From the NCBI GenBank assembly GCA_963205495.1, contig CAUJIN010000057.1, forward strand, positions 1-43,033: a stretch of DNA of 43,033 nt, written 5' to 3'. The stretch comes from Pseudomonadota bacterium. Its GTDB lineage: Bacteria; Pseudomonadota; Gammaproteobacteria; Xanthomonadales; Xanthomonadaceae. Below, one piece after another: positions 8,438 through 16,264 of the stretch. A program made the translations under genes and the position numbers. Every line of letters begins with the position of its first letter. Within the stretch, counting starts at the first letter, position 1. The notes beneath the pieces were generated by a model. The model saw nothing but the letters and a program-made list of their open reading frames with translations, did no database searches and had not been told where the DNA came from.

Positions 8438-8701
8438 ATGGCGACCGGATGGGCGAAGGAAGGGGCGGTTCAGGAGCAGATCGACAGCACCGTCGAAGAC
8501 GCCGTGCTGCGCGCGCGCAGCCGCCTGGCCAGGGGCCCCGGTCTGGCCGAATGCGAAGACTGCGGCCAGACCATTCCCGAAGCACGCCGCCGCGCCGTGC
8601 CCGGCGCGCGCCGCTGCATCGCCTGCCAGAGCGCGCAGGACGAGGACCTCGCCGCCAGCGGCTACAACCGCCGCGGCAGCAAGGACAGCCAGCTGCGCTG
8701 A
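8438..8701 (+). CDS. DksA/TraR C4-type zinc-finger protein, YbiI-like
   Basis: This 87-residue protein carries the four zinc-ligand cysteines C39, C42, C60 and C63 (CEDCG and RRCIACQ), typical of the DksA/TraR family, but lacks the long DksA coiled coil. Its short N-terminal helix (VEDAVLRARSRLARG) resembles E. coli YbiI, and ybiI sits beside ybiX and fiu in E. coli. Finding it at the end of this iron operon supports a conserved association between the three families. Its function in iron physiology is unknown, and RNA-polymerase binding is only a family-based possibility. Confidence 0.88.
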   Translation: MATGWAKEGAVQEQIDSTVEDAVLRARSRLARGPGLAECEDCGQTIPEARRRAVPGARRCIACQSAQDEDLAASGYNRRGSKDSQLR

Positions 8702-8797
8702 AGCCAGCGCGCGAGAGGCGGAATTCAAAGACGATTAATCGCCACCTGATAGCGTGGCGCAGCCGCCGGTTCGCGGTTGTCCTTACAAGGAAACGCC

Positions 8798-9847
8798 ATG
8801 CGCCTCCTCTTCGCCCTTCTGCTTGCCGCTTTCCTCGCACCCGCCGCGCACGCCTACGAGCCCGAATCGGGCGCGTGGTGGAACCCGGCCGAGTCGGGCA
8901 CCGGCTACTACATCGAGATCCAGGACAACCTGCTGGGCTTCATGGCCTTCAGCGGCGATCCCAACGGCCGCGCCAAGTGGTTCACCTCGGTGGGCTTCCT
9001 CAACTACACCGATACGGGCGTGAGTTTCCAGGCCGACCTCTTCAGCTACCAGAACGTGCAGCCTGCGGGCGCACCCTACGCCGGACGCCCCACCGCCGAG
9101 CCGAGCCTGGGCGCGCTGCGCATCGTGTTCAACCCCAACGACAACCGCCGCGCCACGCTCACCTGGCCCAGCGGGCGCAGCATCCCGATCCAGCGCCACG
9201 AGTTCTACTTCGAACGTCCGGAGGACACCGGCGGCGTCACCGCCAGCACGCTCAAGATGCTGGGCGAATGGCAGGTCACGGTGGACCTGTCCACCAACAC
9301 CAGCGCCAGCTTCCCCTTCACCGCCGACGTGCTGGTGCTGGACGACTACGGCTGGGACAGCGGCGTCAACGCCTGGACCTACGAGGGCTGCCGCCCGGAC
9401 AACGCGCAGATCGGCGGCTGCAGCCAGTTCGCTCTCGACAACCATGACGTGGTGGGCTACTTCGGCGCGCCAAGCAGCGATTTCCCCGCCGGCGCGCAGG
9501 TCATCGTGCTCAAGGACGGCTACTACAACGGCGTGATGTGGTATGTGCTCTACGAGCTGGCCATCGGCACCAACGACGGCTCCGGCCTGTTCACGCTGTA
9601 TCCCAAGGGAACCAATCCCTACAGCTACCCGGCCTACCCCACGCGCGCCTTCCGCAGCGCCAGCCGCACCTTCGTGCAGGAAGGCAAGGGCCCCGCCAAG
9701 CACGGCGGCCGCAGCGCAAGCCTTGCGGCCCAGCTCGACGCGCAGGGCGCGCTGCCGGTGGCGGCCAAGACGGTACGGCCCGAGAACGCCGGCCGCGCCG
9801 CGCGACTGGAGCAGGTGCGCCAGCTGGAGGCACTGCTGGAAAACTGA
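8798..9847 (+). CDS. Secreted protein of unknown function (WWNP repeat type)
   Basis: This 349-residue protein has a clear signal peptide (MRLLFALLLAAFLAPAAHA) followed at once by ESGAWWNPAESGTGYYIE. That motif is common in exported lysobacterial proteins of unknown function, where it often occurs in several copies. The rest looks beta-rich, with two CxxxxxxxxxGxC-like cysteine pairs around residues 198-208 and an Ala/Arg-rich C-terminal helix (ARLEQVRQLEALLEN). The ATG at 8798 is preferred over the one 7 codons upstream because AAGGAAA lies just before it and the signal peptide begins there. A strong terminator follows. No enzymatic residues are recognised. Confidence 0.8.
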   Translation: MRLLFALLLAAFLAPAAHAYEPESGAWWNPAESGTGYYIEIQDNLLGFMAFSGDPNGRAKWFTSVGFLNYTDTGVSFQADLFSYQNVQPAGAPYAGRPTAEPSLGALRIVFNPNDNRRATLTWPSGRSIPIQRHEFYFERPEDTGGVTASTLKMLGEWQVTVDLSTNTSASFPFTADVLVLDDYGWDSGVNAWTYEGCRPDNAQIGGCSQFALDNHDVVGYFGAPSSDFPAGAQVIVLKDGYYNGVMWYVLYELAIGTNDGSGLFTLYPKGTNPYSYPAYPTRAFRSASRTFVQEGKGPAKHGGRSASLAAQLDAQGALPVAAKTVRPENAGRAARLEQVRQLEALLEN

Positions 9848-9871
9848 GCGCGCATTCCTGCGGCACAGCGA

Positions 9872-9901
9872 AAAGAGGGAGGCCCTGCGGCCTCCCTCTT
9901 T
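9872..9901. terminator. Bidirectional intrinsic terminator
   Basis: A perfect 13-base stem (AAAGAGGGAGGCC with its complement) surrounds the loop CTGC. T-rich sequence follows on both strands. It lies between the converging secreted-protein gene and the DUF4920 gene, so it should end both transcripts. Confidence 0.92.
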
Positions 9902-9933
9902 ATTTCCTCTTCCGTGCAGACCGGATCAAGCCG

Positions 9934-10362
9934 TCAGGGACTTCCCGCCAGCCGCACGCCGTCGGCGAGGATGCGGTATTCCACCGCGGCCACTTCGCCG
10001 CCCTTGCCGTCCGCCTTCATGTGCGCGACCTGCGCGGGCGTCAGCTCCTTGCGCGAAAGCGTGCCGTGCACCACGGCGCTGCCGCTGGAATCCTTCGGGA
10101 TGAAGAAATCGTCCTCGCCGAACATCACGCGCGCGGACTGGCCCTCGTGTTCGAGCACCATCCAGCAGCCTTTCATCTGACAGACCTCGGTGATGCGTCC
10201 CGTGAAGATTCCCGGCGAGCCCTCGTGGGAATCGAACGCGGCGATGGCCTCGGACACCGGCACGGCGGCGCCGTCCGCGAAGGCTTCGCCATAGGCGGTG
10301 TAATCGCCCGCATGGGCGAGGAAGGCGGCGGCGGACAGCAGACAGGCGGCAACAAGGCGCAT
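9934..10362 (-). CDS. DUF4920 exported protein
   Basis: This 142-residue protein has a signal peptide (MRLVAACLLSAAAFLAHA, cleavage near HAG) and the DUF4920 core: YGEAF, FTGRITEVCQMKGCWMVL and an FFIPKDSSG loop. The C-x-x-x-x-C pair in VCQMKGC is a feature of the family and could bind metal or form a disulfide. The fold is probably an OB-like beta barrel. The gene is read divergently from hrpB with about 100 bases between starts and has a GGAG ribosome site. Function is unknown. Confidence 0.82.
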   Translation of the reverse strand: MRLVAACLLSAAAFLAHAGDYTAYGEAFADGAAVPVSEAIAAFDSHEGSPGIFTGRITEVCQMKGCWMVLEHEGQSARVMFGEDDFFIPKDSSGSAVVHGTLSRKELTPAQVAHMKADGKGGEVAAVEYRILADGVRLAGSP

Positions 10363-10465
10363 GGGAAACTCCGGAGGGTTGGAAAATTTCCGCCGACAAT
10401 AGCGGCGCGTGCACCGCGCTGCCAGAGGTCGCGTGCGCGGTGCCGGCTGCTACCCTTCGCCCCGC

Positions 10466-12964
10466 ATGAGCGACCCCGTTTTCCCCATCGACCCGCTGCT
10501 GCCGGCGATCCGCCAATCGCTGGCCGCGCACCCGCGCCTGGTGCTGGAAGCCCCGCCCGGCGCCGGCAAGACCACGCGCGTTCCGCCCGCCCTGCTCGAC
10601 GCGCCGTGGCTTGCCGGGCGGCGCATCGTGCTGCTGGAGCCGCGCCGCGTGGCGGCGCGCGCGGCGGCGGGGTTCATGGCGCGCGAGCGCGGCGAGGCGG
10701 TCGGGGACACCGTCGGCTACCGCATCCGCTTCGAGAACCGCACCGGCCCGCGCACCCGCATCGAGGTGGTCACCGAGGGCATCCTGACGCGGATGATCCA
10801 GGACGACCCGATGCTCGAGGGCATCGGCGCGATCCTGTTCGACGAGTTCCACGAGCGGCACCTCTCCGGCGACCTGGGCCTGGCGCTCGCGCTCGACGTG
10901 CAGGCGCAGCTGCGCGAGGACCTGCGCCTCCTCGTGATGAGCGCCACGCTCGAGGGCGACAAGCTCGCGCGCTTCCTCGACGCCCCGCGCCTGGCCTCGG
11001 AAGGGCGCGGCTTCCCGGTGAACATCTCCCACCCGCCGGCGCGCCGCGACGAGCCGCTCGCAGCGCAGGTGCGCCGCTGCGCGGAAGCCGCCTTCGCGGC
11101 GCATCCGGGCGACGTGCTGGTGTTTCTTCCCGGCCAGCGCGAGATCGGCGAGGCCCGCCGCGCGCTCGAATCCGCCGCGCTGGACGCGGAAATCCTCGCG
11201 CTGCACGGCGAGCTTGCGGTCGAGGCGCAGAGCGCGGTGCTCGAACCGTCCGCGCAGGGCCGTCGCCGCATCGTGCTGGCCACCAACGTGGCCGAGTCCT
11301 CGGTCACCCTGCCGGGCGTGCGCGTCGTGATCGACTCGGGACTGGCGCGCGAGCCGCGCTTCGATCCCAACTCGGGCTTCCCGCGGCTGGAAGTGGTGGC
11401 GATCCCGCAGTCCTCCGCCGACCAGCGCGCCGGCCGCGCCGGCCGCGTGGCCGAAGGCTGGTGCTACCGGCTCTGGCCGCAGTCGCAGCGGCTGGAGGCC
11501 TCGCGCCGCCCCGAGATCGCGCTGACCGAACTGGCCGGCCTCGCGCTGGAGCTGGCGGCCTGGGGCAGCGCGGCGCTGCGTTTCCCCGACCCGCCGCCCG
11601 CCGGCGCGCTGGCGGCCGGGCGCTACCTGCTCGAACGCCTCGGCGCGCTGTCGCAGGACCGCATCACGGCTTTCGGCAAGCGCCTGCTCGCGCTCGGCAC
11701 CCATCCGCGCCTGGGGGCCATGCTGCTCGCGCCTGAAACGCCGGAAGAGGCGGCGCTGGCCTGCGACCTGGCCGCCCTGCTCGAGGCGCGCGACCCGCTC
11801 AAGGGGCCGCGCCGCGACGACCTCGCCGCGCGCTGGCAGGCGCTGGCCGCCTTCCGCGCCGGGCGCGTGCCGCCGGAGGCCTCGCGCGGCGCGCTCGCGG
11901 CCATCGACCAGACCGCGAGGGAGTGGCGCCGGCGCCTGAATCTGCGCGAGACCCCGCCGCGCGAGGCCGCGCCGCACCGTCTGGGCGAGGTGCTGATGTT
12001 CGCCTTCCCCGACCGCATCGCCCGCCAGCACCCGAACGACCCGCACCGCTACCAGCTCGCCAACGGCCGCAGCGCCCAGCTTGCCCCCGACAGCGCGCTC
12101 TACGGCGAACCGTGGATCGTGGTGTCCGAACTGCGCGACGAGGCGCGCGACGCGCGCGTGCTGCGCGCCGCGCCCGCGGACGAGGCCGCGCTGGAACGCG
12201 CCTTCGCCGCGCGCTTCGCGACCGAGGACCGCGTGTTCTGGGACCGCGACGCGCAGCGCATCGCGGCCCGGCGCGAGCGCCGCTTCGACCGCATCGTGCT
12301 CGACGCGCGCCCCATCGCCCAGCCCGACCCCGCGCGCTTCGCCGACGCGCTGGTGGACGCGGTGCGCGAGGCGGGGCTGGACGCGCTGCCCTGGACGGAC
12401 GGCCTTCGCCAGTGGCGCGAGCGCGTGCGCTGCCTGCGCGAATGGCTGCCCGGGGACGAGGCCGCGGCCCTGCCCGATCTTTCCGACGAGGCGCTGCTGA
12501 CCCGCCTCGACGACTGGCTGCGCCCCGCGCTCGCCGGCAAGCGCCGCCTCGACGCCCTCACCGAGCCGGAGCTGGCCGAGGCGCTGAAGTCCACCGCCGA
12601 CTGGGCCACCCGCCAGAAAATCGACGCGCTCGCGCCCACGCGCATCGGCGTGCCCTCGGGGCTGGAGCGCCCGATCCACTACGCGCACGACGCCGCGCCC
12701 GTGCTCGCGGTGAAGCTGCAGGAGCTGTTCGGGCTGGCCGACACCCCGCGCATCGCCGCAGGCCGCGTGCCGCTCACTTTGCACCTGCTCTCGCCCGGCG
12801 GCCGCCCGCTGCAGGTGACCCAGGATCTCAAGGGGTTCTGGGAGCGCACCTATCCGGAAGTGAAGAAGGAGATGAAGGGGCGCTACCCCAGGCATCCCTG
12901 GCCCGACGATCCCTGGACCGCCACCGCCACCCACCGCGCCAAGCCGCGCGGCGCGGCGGGATGA
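10466..12964 (+). CDS. hrpB: ATP-dependent helicase HrpB
   Basis: This 832-residue DEAH-type helicase matches the usual HrpB length. Walker A is at residues 32-36 (GAGKT), the DEFH Walker B box at 126-129, SAT at 159-161 and motif VI at 320-327 (QRAGRAGR). The HrpB-specific C-terminal domain ends with GRPLQVTQDLKGFWERTYPEVKKEMKGRYPRHPWPDDPW, given here only to identify the conserved tail at about residues 778-816. The start at 10466 places the conserved FPIDPLLPAI at the N-terminus. It is probably monocistronic or followed loosely by the phospholipase-D family gene 159 bases on. It is thought to remodel RNA, but its specific bacterial role is poorly known. Confidence 0.95.
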   Translation: MSDPVFPIDPLLPAIRQSLAAHPRLVLEAPPGAGKTTRVPPALLDAPWLAGRRIVLLEPRRVAARAAAGFMARERGEAVGDTVGYRIRFENRTGPRTRIEVVTEGILTRMIQDDPMLEGIGAILFDEFHERHLSGDLGLALALDVQAQLREDLRLLVMSATLEGDKLARFLDAPRLASEGRGFPVNISHPPARRDEPLAAQVRRCAEAAFAAHPGDVLVFLPGQREIGEARRALESAALDAEILALHGELAVEAQSAVLEPSAQGRRRIVLATNVAESSVTLPGVRVVIDSGLAREPRFDPNSGFPRLEVVAIPQSSADQRAGRAGRVAEGWCYRLWPQSQRLEASRRPEIALTELAGLALELAAWGSAALRFPDPPPAGALAAGRYLLERLGALSQDRITAFGKRLLALGTHPRLGAMLLAPETPEEAALACDLAALLEARDPLKGPRRDDLAARWQALAAFRAGRVPPEASRGALAAIDQTAREWRRRLNLRETPPREAAPHRLGEVLMFAFPDRIARQHPNDPHRYQLANGRSAQLAPDSALYGEPWIVVSELRDEARDARVLRAAPADEAALERAFAARFATEDRVFWDRDAQRIAARRERRFDRIVLDARPIAQPDPARFADALVDAVREAGLDALPWTDGLRQWRERVRCLREWLPGDEAAALPDLSDEALLTRLDDWLRPALAGKRRLDALTEPELAEALKSTADWATRQKIDALAPTRIGVPSGLERPIHYAHDAAPVLAVKLQELFGLADTPRIAAGRVPLTLHLLSPGGRPLQVTQDLKGFWERTYPEVKKEMKGRYPRHPWPDDPWTATATHRAKPRGAAG

Positions 12965-13123
12965 GCGCGCCGCCGCGCAGGTACCACCGAAGGATCGATC
13001 GAGGCCCCGGGCATTGGCCGTGGCCAAGGCCCGATCGGCGGCCCGCCCCCGCAGGAACACGACGCGAGCCTTGCCGCCCCGTTCGCGCGCGTCGATGATG
13101 GGGTGGTCCCGGGGCGCGCAACC

Positions 13124-14551
13124 ATGTTCGAATCCTTCTGGCCGCAGCTGGCTTCCATTCCGCACATCGGCCCACCGCTGGCGCTGGCGTGGGGCACCTA
13201 TCTGGGCGTGCTCGCGGTGTGGATCATCTGGGACAAGCGCGAGCCGGTGGCCACCCTGAGCTGGCTTCTGGCCCTGGCGGCGCTGCCTGTCGTGGGGCTG
13301 GCGATCTACTACCTGTTCGGACCGATGCGGATCCGGCGCCAGCGCATCCGCCGCGCGCGGGCGCGGGCGGCGCTGGCGGCCCCGACGGTGCACGAGGAAG
13401 GCGCCAATCTGGCCGAAGTACAGGTGGCCCGGCTGGCTCGCCGCACCACCGGGCTGCTGCCCAAGGAAATGCGCGACGCGCGGCTCCTGCGCGACGGGGC
13501 GGAAACCTACGAGGCCATGCTGGAGGCCATCGCCGCTGCGCGCCACCACATCCATCTGGCCACCTACATCTACGACCCGGACGCCACCGGGCGGTGCTTT
13601 CTCGATGCGCTGGTGGCGCGCGCCCGGGCCGGGGTGAAGGTGCGGTTGCTGATCGACAGCGTGGGCAGCGCCGGAACGCGCGCGCGCTTCTTCGCGCCGC
13701 TGCGCGAGGCCGGCGGCGAGGTGGCGTGGTTCCATCCGGTACGGCTGCGCTTTCCGCGCCGGCCGGCGCTCAACCAGCGCAGCCACCGCAAGCTGCTGAT
13801 CGTGGACGGCGCGCTGGGCTTCACCGGCGGGGTGAACCTTTCCGACACCCAGGACCCGCGCCGGCGCTCCGACGCCTACTGCGACCTGCACCTGCGCTTT
13901 TCCGGCTCGGCGGTGCAGGGCCTGCAGATCACCTTCATCGAGGATTGGGCCTACGTCACCGGCACGGCGCTGTGCGATGCGGATTTCTGGCCGCGGCAGG
14001 AGGGCGGCGGCTCGCCGGCGCTGGTGATTCCCTCCGGCCCCGACAGCGGCTGGGAGGCCTTCCACCGCGTCGCGGTCGAGTCGATCCACGACGCCGCCGA
14101 GCGGGTCTGGCTGGTGACGCCCTACTTCGTGCCGAGCGAGGCGGCGCGCATGGCGCTGACCAACGCCGCGCTGTGCGGCGTGGACGTGCGCCTGATGCTG
14201 CCGCGGCGCGCCGATTCGCGCCTGGTGAGCGCGGCGGCGCGCTCCTACTACGACGAGCTGCTCGCCGCCGGGGTACGCATCTTCGAGTACCAGCCCAACG
14301 TGCTGCACGCCAAGACGATGCTGATCGACCGGCGCCACGTGCTGATCGGCAGCGCCAACTTCGACTACCGCAGCTTCCGGGTGAACTTCGAGCTGTCCGC
14401 GCTGGTGAGCGATGCGGCGCTGGCGCAGTCGATGGAGGCGGCGTGGCACGATTTCGCCACGCGCTGCGTGGAAATCCGTGCCGATCGGGAGCAACCGCGC
14501 TGGCGCCGGCTCGGGGATGCCACGGCGCGGCTGTTTTCGCCGCTGCTGTAG
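13124..14551 (+). CDS. cls: Cardiolipin synthase (phospholipase D superfamily)
   Basis: This 475-residue membrane enzyme condenses phosphatidylglycerol into cardiolipin. Two N-terminal helices (about 20-36 and 44-66, ending YYLFGP) anchor it, as in ClsA. Two HKD catalytic motifs are present: H221-x-K223 with D228 (HRKLLIVDG) and H395-x-K397 with D402 (HAKTMLIDR), each followed by the GS/GG-N signature (GGVNLSD and GSANFDYRS). The start at 13124 is chosen over one 7 codons upstream because the membrane segment follows directly. A strong hairpin follows the stop codon. Which Cls paralogue it is cannot be decided from sequence alone. Confidence 0.92.
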   Translation: MFESFWPQLASIPHIGPPLALAWGTYLGVLAVWIIWDKREPVATLSWLLALAALPVVGLAIYYLFGPMRIRRQRIRRARARAALAAPTVHEEGANLAEVQVARLARRTTGLLPKEMRDARLLRDGAETYEAMLEAIAAARHHIHLATYIYDPDATGRCFLDALVARARAGVKVRLLIDSVGSAGTRARFFAPLREAGGEVAWFHPVRLRFPRRPALNQRSHRKLLIVDGALGFTGGVNLSDTQDPRRRSDAYCDLHLRFSGSAVQGLQITFIEDWAYVTGTALCDADFWPRQEGGGSPALVIPSGPDSGWEAFHRVAVESIHDAAERVWLVTPYFVPSEAARMALTNAALCGVDVRLMLPRRADSRLVSAAARSYYDELLAAGVRIFEYQPNVLHAKTMLIDRRHVLIGSANFDYRSFRVNFELSALVSDAALAQSMEAAWHDFATRCVEIRADREQPRWRRLGDATARLFSPLL

Positions 14552-14583
14552 CTGGCCGGCGACCGCCGGCAAAACTTCGGCGT

Positions 14584-14614
14584 TGCCGATCCACTCACCC
14601 GCAGTGGATCGGCA
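14584..14614. terminator. Convergent terminator hairpin
   Basis: TGCCGATCCACT and its exact complement form a 12-base stem around a 7-base loop, with short T runs a few bases beyond on either strand. It lies between the converging cls gene and the exported receiver-like gene. Confidence 0.75.
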
Positions 14615-14626
14615 CGCCTGCGGTTT

Positions 14627-15130
14627 TCAGCTTCCGCGCGCTTCCATCGTGCGCTCGATGCGCTTGAGCATGCGGTTGGCGCCGACATCGACCACCAGCG
14701 CCTCCGGATACTGGCGGCGCAGCGCGTCCCCGGCACGACGTCCCATTACCGGAATGAGCGCCGGTTCGTGATCGGCCCTGTCCAGCGCGGCGGCGACCGC
14801 CGGAACGGCGTCGGCCGCGGTGATGACGATGTCGTATCCGCGCGCCGCCAACGCCTCGGCCAGCGCCTCGGGACTCTCGACGAGGGTGATGCGGTGCCCC
14901 GCCGCCTCGAGGCTGCGGCGAAACGCTTCCCGATCCATCCCCTGGGCAGATGCTGCCACGGATTCTCCATAAACCAGGATTTGCGCGGGATGGCGCGTGG
15001 CATGGGCCTGGTATCGAAGCGCGCTGCCCATGCGATACATGACTTCGCCGCAGGCCTGGGCCGGGGGCGCGGTGGCGAAACCCAGCGCCAGTGCCAGTGC
15101 GGCGGCGATGAGGGATGTACGGCTGTCCAT
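14627..15130 (-). CDS. Exported protein with receiver-like (CheY-like) fold, unknown function
   Basis: This 167-residue protein has a signal peptide ending PAQA before CGEVMYRMGS. The mature part alternates strands and helices like a response-regulator receiver: AQILVYG, FRRSLEAAG, HRITLVES, ALAEALAARG, YDIVITA, AVPAVAAALDRA, PALIPVMG. The usual acidic pocket and phospho-Asp at the end of strand 3 are not convincingly present. It starts 73 bases after the barrel gene and is probably co-transcribed with it. An exported receiver-like domain cannot take part in ordinary cytosolic phosphotransfer. Ligand binding is possible but unproven, and I do not recognise a named family. Confidence 0.75.
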   Translation of the reverse strand: MDSRTSLIAAALALALGFATAPPAQACGEVMYRMGSALRYQAHATRHPAQILVYGESVAASAQGMDREAFRRSLEAAGHRITLVESPEALAEALAARGYDIVITAADAVPAVAAALDRADHEPALIPVMGRRAGDALRRQYPEALVVDVGANRMLKRIERTMEARGS

Positions 15131-15203
15131 GGTTTCCTCCTCGTGTTTCCCGGGTGCGGCCCGGAGTGATGCACGCCGTGGCGACGATTCGCCTCCGGTC
15201 GAT

Positions 15204-16184
15204 TCAGAATTCGCGCGTCAGGCGCAGCTCCGTGGCGTGATCGAAGTTGTTCACAGAGCGCCCCCATATCATCGAGTGATAGGCGGCTGATACGGTGTAG
15301 CGCCCACCGATCCGGTAGTCGGCACCGACGCCCACTTCGGCGAAGTCGTGCACGATGATCTGGTCATGGTGATACCAGTAGTCGTTGCTGCGCCCGTCGG
15401 TGAGCGGCCCGAGTTCCTTGAGGGTGTAGCCCTGCCCCTGCTTGCCCATGGCGAAGGTACGCAGGGTCAGGCGCTCATTGGCGAAGTAGCCCAGCTCAAG
15501 ATCGAGCTTGTGGTGGCTCATGCGCGTGTCGAGCACCCTTTCGGTGTACACGTAGCCATAGCCGACGCGGTAGTAGAAGTTGCTGAAGGCGAACTGATGC
15601 GCGAGTTCGACCGAAGCTCCGATCTTCCAGATGCGCTGACCGGCCGCCGCATTGGAAAAGAACGTGTAGTTGCGACTCGGCACCTGTGCGGTCAGGGCCG
15701 TGGTCAGAAGATGGTTGCCGCGCAGGGAAGAGTGGTGCGCGACGCCGATCGTCCAGTCCTGCCAGGTGCCGTGATAGCGCCCGTCATCCTGGAAGCGCGA
15801 TTCCGGCCGCTGCGGGTTCAGCGGCTTCACGCCGGCGCACTGCGGCGGTGCCGTCGTCGGGCAGTGGGGAGAGCCGTGGAACACGTTGGAGACGTATGGA
15901 ATCCCCGCGCGCACCGACCAGGCGTCGGATAAAAAGTACTCGAGATCGATCTGCACCGACCGCATCGTGCCGTGGCCGGCATCGATGATGTTGGCGTTGC
16001 TGGAACGCAGCCCGTCCACGGCCGTGCTCTGGTAACCGATCGACAGCGAGCCGTGCCCTTTCGCCGAGCCTTCCGCCAGAGAACCACCGCGATCTGCGGC
16101 CCCGGCGCAAGGGGCCGAAAGCAGGAGAAACAGGAGCGCGAGAGCCCCTGTCTTGATACGCCATGGCTGCCTTGTGAATCGCAT
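15204..16184 (-). CDS. Probable outer-membrane beta-barrel protein, unknown function
   Basis: This 326-residue protein has a signal peptide (about residues 8-29, LALLFLLLSAPCAGA) and many amphipathic alternating strands (GSLSIGYQST, SVQIDLEYFLSDAWSVRAGIPYVSN, FYYRVGYGYVY, RYTVSAAYHSMIWG). It ends in an aromatic residue (ELRLTREF), as barrel proteins do. The ATG at 16184 has an excellent GGAGG site before it and starts the signal peptide. A start 48 codons upstream would bury it. The arrangement resembles the MetA-pathway/transporter-like barrel families, but I cannot assign one. It lies 80 bases after the kinase gene and before the exported receiver-like gene, so envelope sensing together with the kinase is a plausible but unproven link. 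Confidence 0.75.
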   Translation of the reverse strand: MRFTRQPWRIKTGALALLFLLLSAPCAGAADRGGSLAEGSAKGHGSLSIGYQSTAVDGLRSSNANIIDAGHGTMRSVQIDLEYFLSDAWSVRAGIPYVSNVFHGSPHCPTTAPPQCAGVKPLNPQRPESRFQDDGRYHGTWQDWTIGVAHHSSLRGNHLLTTALTAQVPSRNYTFFSNAAAGQRIWKIGASVELAHQFAFSNFYYRVGYGYVYTERVLDTRMSHHKLDLELGYFANERLTLRTFAMGKQGQGYTLKELGPLTDGRSNDYWYHHDQIIVHDFAEVGVGADYRIGGRYTVSAAYHSMIWGRSVNNFDHATELRLTREF

Positions 16185-16264
16185 GGTGCTGCCTCCAGGT
16201 TGCGTTGCGATGGCGCCAGTCGGACGCGCCCTTGTTGTCGGGATACGGACGTTGCTGCGAGCGA

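Noticed and set aside
12965..13123. Possible small gene between hrpB and cls
   Set aside because: Frames in these 159 bases are Arg/Pro-rich shadows with no ribosome site or recognisable product.
9926..14572. Open frame of 1548 codons on the minus strand across DUF4920, hrpB and cls
   Set aside because: It is antisense to two well-recognised enzymes, rich in Arg, Gly and Ala with no domain, and arises because stop codons are rare in GC-rich coding DNA.
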